Assembly: GCF_000763885.1 (NCBI RefSeq)
Contig: NZ_JRKO01000010.1
Location: 1 to 64,000 of the forward strand
DNA length: 64,000 bases
Origin: Paracoccus versutus
GTDB lineage: Bacteria > Pseudomonadota > Alphaproteobacteria > Rhodobacterales > Rhodobacteraceae
Reading direction: 5' to 3'
Every line of letters starts with the position of its first letter. The first letter of the stretch is position 1. The notes below the pieces were generated by a model that saw nothing but the letters and a program-made list of their open reading frames with translations, did not search any database and was not told the DNA's origin. Of the stretch, positions 1 to 8,965 are shown one piece after another. Position numbers and translations under genes: made by a program.

Positions 1-339
1 CCCCCAAACCAGCCCCCCTTTCCCCAGCAAACGCAGGAACAAAAACACGAGAATCAAACCAAATAACAACAAAGGCCAGGAGTCTCAGAGGCTGCAGGCG
101 GCGCCTTCCCCCCATCACCTGGGCCCAAGAAGCACCTCCTTTGTCTCGCCTGATCCGGTCGAACCGCGAACGGTGGGCGGCTTAGTCGGCCTAGCGCCAC
201 GTTGGCAGCCGGATGCGCTTTATCCATGACGGCGATTCTCAGCGGCGAGCCGATGGCCGCCTTAGCAAAACGGGTCCAAGATGAGGATGGCAAAGCCTTG
301 CAGCGCGTCAGGCAATCATCAGGCACATGCAAGGGCTGA
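1..339. other. Intergenic stretch, no gene supported
   Basis: I see no convincing gene between the window edge and tRNA-Arg. Bases 30-75 are clearly richer in A than the surroundings. A 92-codon minus-strand open frame (54-332) has no recognisable motif and reads like a chance frame in GC-rich DNA. The stretch lies just downstream of the 3' end of tRNA-Arg, a common place for integrated elements to begin, but nothing here identifies one. Confidence 0.5.
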
Positions 340-416
340 TGGTGACCCCGACAGGACTTGAACCTGTAACCTGCCCCTTAGGAGGGGGCTGCTCTATCCA
401 GTTGAGCCACGGGGCC
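340..416 (-). tRNA. tRNA-Arg, anticodon CCT
   Basis: Read on the minus strand the bases fold into a full cloverleaf. It has a 7-bp acceptor stem (GGCCCCG with CGGGGTC), D stem GCTC/GAGC, anticodon stem GCCCC/GGGGC around the loop CTCCTAA, and T stem ACAGG/CCTGT with the TTCAAGT loop. The anticodon is CCT, which reads the AGG arginine codon. The terminal CCA is encoded (340-342). No clear U-rich terminator follows it. Confidence 0.95.
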
Positions 417-479
417 GCCTGGGGCCTCTTTTGCCCTCTGGCCGCGAAAATGGCAAGCTTGCCGCGGCCGGGCGGAAAA

Positions 480-491
480 GATAACGGTAAC
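480..491. promoter_or_regulatory. Probable operator of the GntR-like repressor (autoregulation)
   Basis: GATAACGGTAAC matches the palindrome GTTANCGNTAAC at every specified position but one, and the next two bases (AT) extend the right half. It lies 24 bases before the start codon of the LacI-family gene at 515. The same motif, matched perfectly, sits over the zwf promoter (40231-40242) and the edd promoter (42118-42129). Central CG palindromes are the usual binding sites of LacI-family repressors. Autoregulation is inferred. Confidence 0.6.
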
Positions 492-514
492 ATGATTGCG
501 TCCCGGTAGTTGCG

Positions 515-1534
515 ATGAACACGAAAAGACCCCGCCGCCCACTGACCCTGCGCGATGTGTCCGAAGCATCAGGCGTGTCCGAGATGACCGTCAGCCGCGT
601 GCTGCGCAACCGGGGCGACGTCTCGGCCGCCACGCGCGAGAAGGTGCTGACCGCCGCCCGCACGCTGGGCTATGTCCCCAACAAGATCGCAGGCGGGCTC
701 GCCAGCCAGCGCGTGAACCTGGTCGCGGTGGTCATCCCGTCGCTGTCGAACATGGTGTTTCCCGACGTGCTGGGCGGGATCTCGGCCGAACTGGACGATA
801 CCGGCCTGCAGCCGGTAGTGGGCGTGACGAATTACAGCCCCTCGCGCGAGGATGCGGTACTTTACGACATGCTGAGCTGGCGGCCCTCGGGGGTGATCCT
901 GGCCGGGCTGGAACACAGCCGGGCGGCGCGGGCCATGCTGGACAACGCCGGCCTGCCGGTGGTCGAGATCATGGATGTGGACGGCACGCCGATCGACACC
1001 GCCGTCGGCATCTCGCACCGCCGGGCCGGGGCCGAGATGGCCGACGAGATCCTGGCCGCCGGCTATCGCCGCATCGGCTTCATCGGCACGCACATGCCCG
1101 AGGACCATCGCGCCCGCAAGCGGCTCGCCGGCTTCGAGGAACGGCTGGGCGAGCGCGGCGTGCAGCTGGCGGCGCGGGAATATTACCAGGGCGGCTCGTC
1201 GCTGCTGAAGGGGCGCGAGATGACCGAGCGCATCCTGACGCGCGAGCCGGAGCTGGATTTCCTGTATTTCTCCAACGACATGATCGGGGCCGGCGGGCTC
1301 TTGTGGTGCATGGAGAATGGCTACGACATTCCCGGCAGGCTGGGGCTTGCGGGCTTCAACGGCGTCGAGCTGCTGGACGGGCTGCCGATGCGGCTGACCA
1401 CCACCGACGCGCGGCGCATCGACATCGGCCGGCGCGCGGCGCGCATCGTCGCCGGCAAGGAGGCGCGGCCCGAGAACGGCATCATCGCGCTGGCCCCGAC
1501 CATCTTGCCGGGCGAGACCATCCGCAAGCATTGA
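515..1534 (+). CDS. gntR: LacI-family transcriptional repressor, GntR (gluconate)-like
   Basis: This 339-residue protein has the LacI-family layout: an N-terminal helix-turn-helix (about residues 10-31, with the typical TVSRVLR recognition helix) and a periplasmic-binding-protein-like effector domain. Length and sequence style resemble the E. coli gluconate repressor GntR, which controls gluconate uptake and the Entner-Doudoroff enzymes. No gluconate transporter or kinase lies beside it. Its probable targets inside this window are zwf-pgl-pgi and edd, which carry the same palindrome found in front of this gene. The ATG at 515 lacks a strong Shine-Dalgarno. A hairpin with a T run follows it. 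The family is certain; the effector (gluconate or 6-phosphogluconate) is inferred. Confidence 0.85.
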   Translation: MNTKRPRRPLTLRDVSEASGVSEMTVSRVLRNRGDVSAATREKVLTAARTLGYVPNKIAGGLASQRVNLVAVVIPSLSNMVFPDVLGGISAELDDTGLQPVVGVTNYSPSREDAVLYDMLSWRPSGVILAGLEHSRAARAMLDNAGLPVVEIMDVDGTPIDTAVGISHRRAGAEMADEILAAGYRRIGFIGTHMPEDHRARKRLAGFEERLGERGVQLAAREYYQGGSSLLKGREMTERILTREPELDFLYFSNDMIGAGGLLWCMENGYDIPGRLGLAGFNGVELLDGLPMRLTTTDARRIDIGRRAARIVAGKEARPENGIIALAPTILPGETIRKH

Positions 1535-1556
1535 CGCCGCGCCGGCGGGCGGTGTT

Positions 1557-1692
1557 GCATGGGTATTTGCCATACGGTGAAACGGGCGCAGGCCTGGCCC
1601 TTGTACACCGGCCTGCGTTTTTCTCCGTTTCACAAATACCCATGCGGCAGCGACGGTTGCCCGGTCGCATGGGTATTTTCGGAACGAAGAAG
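1557..1692. repeat. Three arms of the dispersed GTATTT element between convergent genes
   Basis: The gap between the repressor gene and map holds three copies of a motif seen elsewhere in the window. These are a forward arm beginning GCATGGGTATTTG (1557-1569), an inverted arm CCGTTTCAC-AAATACCCATGC (1625-1645), and a second forward arm GCATGGGTATTTT followed by GGAACGAAGAAG (1667-1692). The inverted arm can pair with either forward arm, so two alternative hairpins are possible. Related arms lie at 21871, 36442, 46984, 47013 and 57868. Function is unknown. Confidence 0.7.
1587..1622 (+). terminator. Rho-independent terminator of the GntR-like gene
   Basis: Stem CGCAGGCC (1587-1594) pairs with GGCCTGCG (1610-1617) and is followed directly by five T (1618-1622). 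It lies about 50 bases after the stop codon of the repressor gene, in the correct orientation, and nests inside the larger inverted repeat 1557-1645. Confidence 0.75.
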
Positions 1693-1706
1693 CCGGATCC
1701 GGGAAG

Positions 1707-2510
1707 TCAGCCCAGCTCGGGGAAGAACAGGCCCTTTGGCGAAGGCGTGAAGATCTCGCAGCCATCCGCGGTCACGCCGATCGAATGCTCGAACTGGGCC
1801 GAGAGCGACTTGTCGCGCGTCACCGCCGTCCAGTCGTCGGCAAGGATCTTGGTTTCGGGCCGGCCGAGGTTCACCATGGGCTCGATGGTGAAGAACATGC
1901 CTTCCTCCAGCACCGGGCCCTTGCCGGGACGGCCGAAATGCAGCACGTTCGGCGGCGCGTGGAAGCTGCGGCCAAGGCCGTGGCCGCAGAAGTCGCGCAC
2001 CACCGACATGCGGTTCGATTCCACATAGGACTGGATCGCCCAGCCGATGTCGCCGAAGGTGGCGCCGGGACGGACGGCCTCGATGCCGCACATCAGCGCG
2101 TCATGCGTGACCTGGATCAGCCGGCGCGCCTTGACGCTGGGCCTGCCCGCCACATACATGCGCGAGCTGTCGCCGTACCAGCCGTCCACGATCACCGTCA
2201 CGTCGATGTTCAGGATGTCGCCCTCGGCCAGGATCTTGTCGCCGGGGATGCCGTGGCAGACGACGTGGTTCACGCTGATGCAGCTGGCGTGCTGGTAGCC
2301 GCGATAGCCGATGGTGGCGCTGGTGGCGCCCAGTTCCTCGACCCGGCCCCGGATGAAATCGTCCAGGCCGCCGGTGGTGGCGCCGGGCTGCACCAAGGGA
2401 CCGACCTCGTCCAGGATCTGCGCCGCGATCAGCCCGGCCGCCCGCATGCCCTGGAAGTCCTGCGGGTCGTGGATGCGGATTCCCTCGCGGGTCTGGCGTG
2501 CGTCGTTCAT
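1707..2510 (-). CDS. map: Type I methionine aminopeptidase
   Basis: The 267-residue enzyme removes the initiator methionine from nascent proteins in the cytoplasm. All five metal ligands of the family are visible: D103, D114, H177, E210 and E241, plus the substrate-contacting H86 in a CHGIP motif. The start at 2510 was chosen because AAGGGGA lies just upstream and the family N-terminus begins here; the open frame continues upstream to 2606 without homology. The gene is divergent from the CinA-like gene and convergent with the repressor. It is probably transcribed alone. Confidence 0.95.
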   Translation of the reverse strand: MNDARQTREGIRIHDPQDFQGMRAAGLIAAQILDEVGPLVQPGATTGGLDDFIRGRVEELGATSATIGYRGYQHASCISVNHVVCHGIPGDKILAEGDILNIDVTVIVDGWYGDSSRMYVAGRPSVKARRLIQVTHDALMCGIEAVRPGATFGDIGWAIQSYVESNRMSVVRDFCGHGLGRSFHAPPNVLHFGRPGKGPVLEEGMFFTIEPMVNLGRPETKILADDWTAVTRDKSLSAQFEHSIGVTADGCEIFTPSPKGLFFPELG

Positions 2511-2635
2511 GGCGTCCCCTTGGCGTCGTCCTGCTGGTCCGTCCCACAGATAGTCCCATGCCGCCACTTGTTCCAGCCCCTCGGGCGGACCTATACATTT
2601 GCGCAAGGAGCCAGATCGCCAGGAGGAGCGCGCCG

Positions 2636-3376
2636 ATGCAATCCGACAATCCCACCGCCGCCATCCTCGTCATCGGGGACGAGATCCTTTCGGGCCGCAC
2701 GCGCGAGGGCAATGCCCATTACCTGTCGCAGGTCCTGAACAGCATCGGCGTCGACCTGCGCGAAGTGCGCATCGTCGGCGACGACCACGACCAGATCACC
2801 GCCGCGATCAGGGCGCTGGATTGCTCGCTGGGCGGCGCCTGGGACATGCTGTTCACCTCGGGCGGCATCGGGCCGACGCATGACGACATCACCGCCGATG
2901 CCGTCGCCGCCGCCTTCGGCGTGGGCATCGAGATCAACGAGGAGGCGCGGCGCGTCATGGTCGAGCGCTGGCAGGCGCGCGGCGTCGAAGTGACCGGCAA
3001 CCGCCTGCGCATGGCCCGCATCCCGCTGGGCGCGGCGCTGATCCCCAACGCGCATTCCGCCGCGCCGGGTTTCCATATCGGCAACACCTATGTCATGGCC
3101 GGCGTGCCCGAGGTGTTCCGCGCCATGGTCGAGGCGGTGGTGCCGGGCCTGCCGACCGGACGCCCCTCGGTCAGCGAGGCGCTGGAGGTGCTGCGCCCGG
3201 AATCCGACGTGGCCGACGAGCTGCGCGCCGTGGCCGATGCCTTCCCGGACCTGTCGCTCGGCTCCTATCCCTTCCAGAGCGGGCAGCGCTACGGCACCAG
3301 CCTGGTGATCCGCGGGCTGGACGACAAGCGCGTCACCGACGCCATGACCCTGCTGCGCGAAAGGCTGGCCCTGTGA
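2636..3376 (+). CDS. CinA-like molybdopterin-binding (MoaB/Mog fold) domain protein
   Basis: The 246-residue protein begins with the signature of the MoaB/Mog/CinA N-terminal fold: ILVIGDEILSGR near the start and a TSGGIGPTHDD loop near residue 80. It lacks the C-terminal nicotinamide-nucleotide amidase domain of full CinA (about 400 residues), so it is the short competence/damage-inducible A form common in alphaproteobacteria. AGGAGG (2621-2626) lies 9 bases before ATG, which fixes the start. The next gene overlaps its stop (GTGA), so the two are translationally coupled. The substrate is not established for the short form. Confidence 0.85.
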   Translation: MQSDNPTAAILVIGDEILSGRTREGNAHYLSQVLNSIGVDLREVRIVGDDHDQITAAIRALDCSLGGAWDMLFTSGGIGPTHDDITADAVAAAFGVGIEINEEARRVMVERWQARGVEVTGNRLRMARIPLGAALIPNAHSAAPGFHIGNTYVMAGVPEVFRAMVEAVVPGLPTGRPSVSEALEVLRPESDVADELRAVADAFPDLSLGSYPFQSGQRYGTSLVIRGLDDKRVTDAMTLLRERLAL

Positions 3377-4092
3377 TCGGCGATCCCGACATCGCCCGCG
3401 CCTTCGAGACCACCTGGCCCGCCGCCGAATATGCGCCGGCCGGCGGTTTCCTGGTCGGCCGCGGCCGGGGCGGCGGCGGCCGCGTCAGCTCGGCCCGCGC
3501 CGCGCGGCCCGACTGGACCGAGGCCGACATCGCCCGCGCCGAAGCCATCCAGCGCGGCTGGAACGAGCGGCCGATGTTCCGCGTCGCCGATGACGATGCC
3601 GCGCTGGCGCAGGCGCTGGCGGCGCAGGGCTTTCGCCATGGCACGCCCACTGCGATCCTGGCCGCCGATTGCGCCCGGCTGACCGCCCTGCCCGTCCCGC
3701 CGCTGGCCACCTTCGAGATCTGGCCGCCGCTGGCCATGCAGCGCGACATCTGGAGCGACGGCAATGTCTCGGCCGCCCGCCAGGCGGTGATGGAGCGCGT
3801 GGCCCTGCCCAAGACCGCGCTGCTGGGGCGGATGCAGGATCGCGCGGCCGGCGCGGCCTTCGTGGCTCTGGACGGGCCGGTCGCCATGATCCACGCCATC
3901 GAGGTGGTGCCCGCCCTGCGCCGGCAGGGCGTGGCGGGCTGGCTGATCCGCATGGCGGCGACCTGGGCCGAGGTGCAGGGCGCAACCCGGCTGGCGCTGG
4001 CGGTCGGCCGCGCCAATGCCGGCGCCCGCGCGGCCTATGACCGGCTGGGCTTTGCGGAACTCGGCGGCTACGGCTATTGGAGCAAGGACTGA
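3373..4092 (+). CDS. GNAT-family N-acetyltransferase
   Basis: The 239-residue protein carries a C-terminal GNAT fold. The acetyl-CoA loop appears as a V(V)PALRRQGVAGWLI stretch followed by the A(N)AGARAAYDRLGF signature that ends most family members. The N-terminal half is less conserved and may be a degenerate second GNAT repeat. It starts at a GTG that overlaps the TGA of the CinA-like gene by four bases, so the pair forms an operon. The acceptor substrate cannot be told from sequence. Confidence 0.8.
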   Translation: MIGDPDIARAFETTWPAAEYAPAGGFLVGRGRGGGGRVSSARAARPDWTEADIARAEAIQRGWNERPMFRVADDDAALAQALAAQGFRHGTPTAILAADCARLTALPVPPLATFEIWPPLAMQRDIWSDGNVSAARQAVMERVALPKTALLGRMQDRAAGAAFVALDGPVAMIHAIEVVPALRRQGVAGWLIRMAATWAEVQGATRLALAVGRANAGARAAYDRLGFAELGGYGYWSKD

Positions 4093-4101
4093 AGCCGGCG
4101 C

Positions 4102-4488
4102 TCAGGCTGGCGCGGCCGCCAGGCGGCGCAATTCCTTCTTGAGCAGCTCCAGCTCGCCGCGCATCAGGCTCAGCTCGGCATGCAGGTCGCCGTCCAGGAT
4201 CTCGCCCGCGACCAGGGTCAGGCTGGCCAGGCGGCGGGCACCGGGCCGGGGCGGCTCGCCCTCGGCGCCCCCGTCCTCGACCAGAAGGAAGCTTTGCGCG
4301 CCTTCCGACAGCCGCTCGACCGGGATGGCGGCGGCGACGCGCCAGCGGCCGGGTGCTTCGGCGGTCAGCCGAGCCTCGGCCACGCGGCTGCCCATATGCA
4401 CCAGCACCAGCCGGCCCGGCTGGGCGTCGCGGTGGATCACCCCCTGCCAGATCCCGCTTTTCAGCCCCAGGGATTCAAATTCACTCAT
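4102..4488 (-). CDS. Conserved hypothetical protein with C-terminal coiled coil
   Basis: I do not recognise this 128-residue protein. The first two thirds look like a small beta-rich domain, and the last 30 residues (from ELSLMRGELELLKKEL) form a charged amphipathic helix that could be a coiled coil. No signal peptide or membrane segment is present. It is the last gene of a probable minus-strand unit after ilvD and the DUF6478-like gene (gap 27 bases), so it may be co-transcribed with branched-chain amino acid synthesis without being part of it. Confidence 0.6.
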   Translation of the reverse strand: MSEFESLGLKSGIWQGVIHRDAQPGRLVLVHMGSRVAEARLTAEAPGRWRVAAAIPVERLSEGAQSFLLVEDGGAEGEPPRPGARRLASLTLVAGEILDGDLHAELSLMRGELELLKKELRRLAAAPA

Positions 4489-4515
4489 TAAAACATTCCT
4501 TGGTCAGAACCAGGG

Positions 4516-5301
4516 TCAGAACTGGGCCCGCAGGTGGCGCGAGAAGAACAGCTCGCGGATCTCGACCGCATTCATGCGGGGCGCCTCGAAAATCAGGTCC
4601 AGCCAGATCTTTTCCAGCCGCTTCTCGTTCATCGGGATATAGGCAAGGTCGAACTCGGTCACCTGCCGGCTGTAATGGCCCGGCTCGAAGCGGCGCAGTT
4701 GCAGCGTGGCCTGGTCGGTGTTCGGGCCATGGCCGATGTTCAGCCGGGCATAGACCTCCAGCGCGCGCTCGGCGATGATGCCGGTCTCCAGCCGCAGGAC
4801 ATGGCTGCGGGTCAGGCCCTGCAACGCGCTTTCGGGCAGGTCGATGGACAGCGACAGGAAGCTGCCGGCAAAGCCGAACACCTCGAGCCGCATGCCAAAG
4901 GGCGACAGGTCGGTCGCGCCGCCATTGGCCAGTTGTTCGAAGATCAGCGCGCGTTCGGGGCAGTCGTGCCAGACCGCCGCCCCCTCGCCCAGCCGGTCGC
5001 CGGCCTCGGGCCCGGCCAGCCCGCGCGGCGTGACCTGCCCGGCCATGAAGCCGGGGCGCCAGCGCCAGTCGGTGCCGCCAGGCAGGTGCAGCGCATCCAG
5101 CGCCGCACGCGAACGCGCCGCGCGGCGGTCGGCGCCGATCAGGAAGCGGTCGAGGCTGCCGCGCAGCGCGCGCGCCTCCTCGCGCAGGTGGCGCAGGCGG
5201 GCGGAGGGCAGCGTCTCGACGCCTCCGGCCAGCGCCGTCCATTGCCGTGCAGCCCGCTCTCGGGTCTTGCGTTCAAGCCATTTACCAGGGCGTATTGCCA
5301 T
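4516..5301 (-). CDS. Rhodobacterial conserved protein, probably DUF6478 family
   Basis: The 261-residue protein has a basic N-terminus, an alpha-helical first third, and a beta-rich remainder containing a ...EFDLAYIPMNEKRLEKIW block near the C-terminus. It resembles a family I recall from Rhodobacterales as DUF6478; no function is known. The start at 5301 is favoured because the open frame upstream runs into ilvD and lacks similarity. It begins 11 bases after the ilvD stop, so it is probably co-transcribed with it. Confidence 0.6.
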   Translation of the reverse strand: MAIRPGKWLERKTRERAARQWTALAGGVETLPSARLRHLREEARALRGSLDRFLIGADRRAARSRAALDALHLPGGTDWRWRPGFMAGQVTPRGLAGPEAGDRLGEGAAVWHDCPERALIFEQLANGGATDLSPFGMRLEVFGFAGSFLSLSIDLPESALQGLTRSHVLRLETGIIAERALEVYARLNIGHGPNTDQATLQLRRFEPGHYSRQVTEFDLAYIPMNEKRLEKIWLDLIFEAPRMNAVEIRELFFSRHLRAQF

Positions 5302-5312
5302 GCGTCCGCCTG

Positions 5313-7046
5313 TCACTGATCCATGTAGACGTGGGTTTCGGCGGCCGCACCCGGATGGGTCACGGCGCCGTAGCGAGCCTTGCCGACCAGCTGGGCGTAT
5401 TTCCACAGCGCGCCCGAGGCATAATCCGTCTTGCGCGGCCCGGCCCATGCGGCGCGGCGCTGCGCCAGTTCCTCGTCGCTCAGCGCCACGGAAATCTCGC
5501 CCCGGATCGCGTCGATGGTGATCATGTCGCCGTCACGCAGCAGCGCGATGGGGCCGCCATGCGCCGCTTCGGGGCCGACATGGCCGACGCAGAAGCCGCG
5601 CGTCGCGCCGGAAAACCGCCCGTCGGTGATCAGCGCCACCTTCTTGCCCATGCCCTGCCCCGACAGCGCCGCGGTGGTCGCCAGCATCTCGCGCATGCCG
5701 GGGCCGCCGGCCGGGCCTTCGTTGCGGATGACGATCACGCAGCCCTCGGCATAGTCGCGGCGGGTGACGGCATCGAAGGCCTCTTCCTCGGATTCGAAGA
5801 CGCGGGCGGGGCCGGTAAAGACCTGATGCTCGGGCGCCATGCCCGCGACCTTCACGATGGCGCCGTCGGGTGCCAGGTTGCCGCGCAGCCCGACCACGCC
5901 GCCGGTTCGCGACAGCGGCGCCGTCACCGGATGGATGACCTTGCCGTCGATCTCGCGCGCGACAAGGTCCAGTTCCTCGCCCATGCTGCGCCCCGAGGCG
6001 GTCAGGCAATCCTCGTGGATCAGCCCGGCACGGCGCAGCTCGCGCATGACCACCGGCACGCCGCCGGCCTCGAACAGATCCTTGGCAACGTAGTCGCCGC
6101 CGGGACGCAGGTTCACGAAATAGGGCGTGTCGCGAAAGATGTCGCAGACGTCGAACAGGTCGAAGGGGATGCCCGCCTCATGCGCGATGGCGGGCAGGTG
6201 CAGCCCGGCATTGGTCGAGCCGCCGGTGCAGGCCACCACCCGCGCCGCGTTTTCCAGCGACTTGCGCGTCACCACGTCGCGGGCGCGAATGTTCTTCTCG
6301 ATCAGCGCCATCACCGCCTCGCCCGAGGCGAGCCCGTATTGATCGCGCGATTCGTAGGGCGCCGGCGCGCCCGAGCTGTTCATCAGCGCCAGCCCGATGG
6401 CCTCGCTGACGCAGGCCATGGTGTTGGCGGTATATTGCCCGCCGCAGGCCCCGGCCGAGGGACAGGCCACGCGCTCCAGGATCTCCAGCTCGGCATCGGT
6501 CATCTTGCCGGCGGCGTGCTGGCCCACGGCCTCGAACACGTCCTGGACCACCACGTCGCGCCCGTCCAGCTTGCCCGGCAGGATCGAGCCGCCATAGATG
6601 AAGACGCTGGGCACGTTCAGCCGCACCATGGCCATCATCATGCCCGGCAGCGACTTGTCGCAGCCCGCCAGCCCGACCAGCGCGTCATAGCAATGCCCGC
6701 GCATGGTCAGTTCGACCGTGTCGGCGATGGCATCGCGCGAGGCAAGGCTCGAGCGCATCCCCTCGTGCCCCATGGCGATGCCGTCGGTGACGGTGATGGT
6801 GGTGAACTCGCGCGGGCAGCCGCCGCCCTTCTTGACGCCCTGCTTGACCGACTGGGCCTGGCGGGCCAGCGCGATATTGCAGGGCGCGGCCTCGTTCCAG
6901 CAGGTCGCCACCCCCACCCAGGGGGAATGGATCTCTTCGTCCGAGATGCCCATGGCATAGAAATAGCTGCGATGCGGCGCGCGGGCCGGCCCTTCGGTGA
7001 CATGGCGACTGGGCAGGGTCGACTTGTCGAAACGGCTGTTCTTCAT
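5313..7046 (-). CDS. ilvD: Dihydroxy-acid dehydratase
   Basis: The enzyme converts 2,3-dihydroxy-isovalerate and its homologue to the 2-keto acids that lead to valine, isoleucine and leucine. At 577 residues it is full length. The three iron-sulfur cysteines of the IlvD/Edd family are visible at C56, C129 (in GCDKSLPG) and C201 (in CPSAGACGG). A paralogue, edd, lies at 42.2 kb in this window and has an extra N-terminal region. Two unrelated conserved genes follow closely on the same strand. No leader peptide or attenuator was seen in the 70-base gap upstream. Confidence 0.95.
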   Translation of the reverse strand: MKNSRFDKSTLPSRHVTEGPARAPHRSYFYAMGISDEEIHSPWVGVATCWNEAAPCNIALARQAQSVKQGVKKGGGCPREFTTITVTDGIAMGHEGMRSSLASRDAIADTVELTMRGHCYDALVGLAGCDKSLPGMMMAMVRLNVPSVFIYGGSILPGKLDGRDVVVQDVFEAVGQHAAGKMTDAELEILERVACPSAGACGGQYTANTMACVSEAIGLALMNSSGAPAPYESRDQYGLASGEAVMALIEKNIRARDVVTRKSLENAARVVACTGGSTNAGLHLPAIAHEAGIPFDLFDVCDIFRDTPYFVNLRPGGDYVAKDLFEAGGVPVVMRELRRAGLIHEDCLTASGRSMGEELDLVAREIDGKVIHPVTAPLSRTGGVVGLRGNLAPDGAIVKVAGMAPEHQVFTGPARVFESEEEAFDAVTRRDYAEGCVIVIRNEGPAGGPGMREMLATTAALSGQGMGKKVALITDGRFSGATRGFCVGHVGPEAAHGGPIALLRDGDMITIDAIRGEISVALSDEELAQRRAAWAGPRKTDYASGALWKYAQLVGKARYGAVTHPGAAAETHVYMDQ

Positions 7047-7115
7047 GGCTGCATCCTCCGGCTGGATTCTGGATAGGCCCAGCCCGCCCGCGGAGCAAGG
7101 GGCTGCCGCCCGCCC

Positions 7116-7439
7116 TCAGCCCAGGGCCGCGTCCAGCCGGGCGGCCATGATCAGGTCGTTCATGGTCACGCCCCCGGCCGAATGGGTCGCATAGGTGACG
7201 CGGGCATGGCCCCAGCCAAAGGCGATGTCGGGATGGTGCCCGGCGGCCTCGGCCTGCCAGGCGGCCAGGTTGGCCAGCTGCGCCGCCTGCCTGAAGTTCT
7301 TGAAGCGCCATTCGCGCTGGATCGACTTGCCGTCCTCGGCCATGTGCCACTCGGGCAGGTCGGCCAGCGCCTTGCGCAATTCCTCCGGCGACAGCGCGGC
7401 GGCGCCGTCCACGATCTTGTCCTTGCTGCGGTCCGTCAT
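7116..7439 (-). CDS. phhB: Pterin-4-alpha-carbinolamine dehydratase
   Basis: This 107-residue protein has the family core: a W(R)FKNF..A segment, the AEAAGHHPDI metal-independent active-site motif and V..TTHSAGG-like ending (here ATHSAGGVT). It recycles the tetrahydropterin cofactor of aromatic amino acid hydroxylases. The start at 7439 is chosen because GGAGG lies 5 bases upstream; an in-frame ATG at 7454 would put that ribosome site inside the gene. It begins 11 bases after the cls stop and is probably co-transcribed with it. No phenylalanine hydroxylase is in the window. Confidence 0.9.
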   Translation of the reverse strand: MTDRSKDKIVDGAAALSPEELRKALADLPEWHMAEDGKSIQREWRFKNFRQAAQLANLAAWQAEAAGHHPDIAFGWGHARVTYATHSAGGVTMNDLIMAARLDAALG

Positions 7440-7450
7440 CGCGTCCTCCG

Positions 7451-8878
7451 TCACAGGATCGGCGCCGCCAGCGCCAGAAGATTATTGCGCAGCCGGCGCC
7501 GGACCGACCAGCCGCGGATGTCCTCCAGCGCGATCGGCCGGGCGCGGTCGATATAGCCCTGCTGGCGTTCGTCCAGCCGCTCGGTGATGTCGCCGCCCAG
7601 GAACAGCATGTTCATCTCGTAGTTCAGCTCGAAGCTGCGGCGGTCCATGTTGGCGCTGCCCAGCATGGCCATGCGCCCGTCGGCGGTGATGATCTTGGAA
7701 TGCAAGAGCCCGCCCTGGAACAGCATCAGCCTGACCCCGGCCGAAACCAGCCCGTAATAGAACCCTTCTGACGTGGCCTGCACCACCAGCGAATCGTTGC
7801 GCTCGGGCAGGATCACGGTCACGTCCACGCCCCGCCGCGCCGCCGTGCGGATCGCCGAATCGAGCGAGGCGTCGGGCACGTAATAGGGCGTCGTGATCAC
7901 CAGCCGCTCGCGGGCGGCATGGATCATCGTCACCATGCAGTCCGACAGCGAGCCCTGGCGCTCGTCCGGCCCGGTGGCGACGACCTGCGCCACCTCGCCC
8001 GGCGCGGTGACGGGGCGGGTCATGCGCAGCATCTCGCCCAGGTCCTCGCCGGTATAGCTCATCCAGTCCTGCAGGAAGACCGCCTGCATCTGCCGCACCA
8101 CCGGCCCCTCGATGGCCAGGAAGACGTCGATCCAGGGCGCATAGCGCGGCTTGATGGCAAAGGCCCGGTCCGAGCAGTTGCGGCTGCCGGTAAAGCCCAG
8201 CACATGGTCGATCACCACGATCTTGCGGTGGTTGCGCAGGTCCATGCGCTGGAACAGCCCGCCGATCACCGGGATGCTCAGCGGCAGCGCCTCGACGCAT
8301 TCGACCCCCGCCGCCTTCATCCGCGACCAGGATTCGGACCGGCCGAAGGCGCGCGAGCCGAAGGCGTCGATGATCGCCCGCACCTTGACGCCGCGCCCGG
8401 CGGCGCGGATCGCCGCCTCGGCCACCGAACGCCCCGAGGGATCGTCGAGCCAGATATAGAACAGCATGTGGACATGCTCGGTCGCGCCGTCGATCGCCTC
8501 GACCAGCGCGGCGATGGCGCTGTCGTCCTCGGGCAGCAGCGCGGCGCGGTTGCCGGCCACCGCGGCAAAGCCGGTGGTGGCGCGATTCGCCTTGATGACC
8601 GGCTCGGCGAAATCGGGCAGCACCTTCAGCTCTTCGGGGCTGGACTGCCACAGGCCGGACAGGCGCGAGCGGACATTGGCCATGGTCTCGACCTCGGCGC
8701 CCCGCATGCGGATCTCGCCGAACAGCACATAGGCCAGGATGCCGACCAGCGGCACCAGCTCGATCACCAGGATCCAGGACAGGCGGACCGTCGGCTCAAG
8801 CCGCGGACGCAGCAGCACGCGCACCGAAACGGCCAGCGCGGCTGCGTAATGCATGAACACAAGGGCTTCGGTCCACAT
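7451..8878 (-). CDS. cls: Cardiolipin synthase (phospholipase D superfamily)
   Basis: The 475-residue protein has two hydrophobic N-terminal segments (about residues 5-20 and 33-52) and two HKD motifs, NHRKIVVID in the first half and LHSKIITAD in the second, each followed by the G(S)xN signature. It joins two phosphatidylglycerol molecules, or PG with another lipid, at the inner membrane. The start at 8878 was taken because the frame upstream runs antisense through accD without homology. The Shine-Dalgarno is weak (GGCGG). The gene is divergent from accD. Confidence 0.9.
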   Translation of the reverse strand: MWTEALVFMHYAAALAVSVRVLLRPRLEPTVRLSWILVIELVPLVGILAYVLFGEIRMRGAEVETMANVRSRLSGLWQSSPEELKVLPDFAEPVIKANRATTGFAAVAGNRAALLPEDDSAIAALVEAIDGATEHVHMLFYIWLDDPSGRSVAEAAIRAAGRGVKVRAIIDAFGSRAFGRSESWSRMKAAGVECVEALPLSIPVIGGLFQRMDLRNHRKIVVIDHVLGFTGSRNCSDRAFAIKPRYAPWIDVFLAIEGPVVRQMQAVFLQDWMSYTGEDLGEMLRMTRPVTAPGEVAQVVATGPDERQGSLSDCMVTMIHAARERLVITTPYYVPDASLDSAIRTAARRGVDVTVILPERNDSLVVQATSEGFYYGLVSAGVRLMLFQGGLLHSKIITADGRMAMLGSANMDRRSFELNYEMNMLFLGGDITERLDERQQGYIDRARPIALEDIRGWSVRRRLRNNLLALAAPIL

Positions 8879-8965
8879 GCCGCCATGAAAGCCCGGACAG
8901 CGCGGAATTGCAATTCGGCACCGCTTTGCATATCTGAGCCCAGAACGCAGCGCAGGGGGCCGCCG

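Noticed and set aside
133-142. CACCTCCTTT, like the 3' end of 16S rRNA
   Set aside because: The bases upstream do not match 16S rRNA, so this is a chance similarity.
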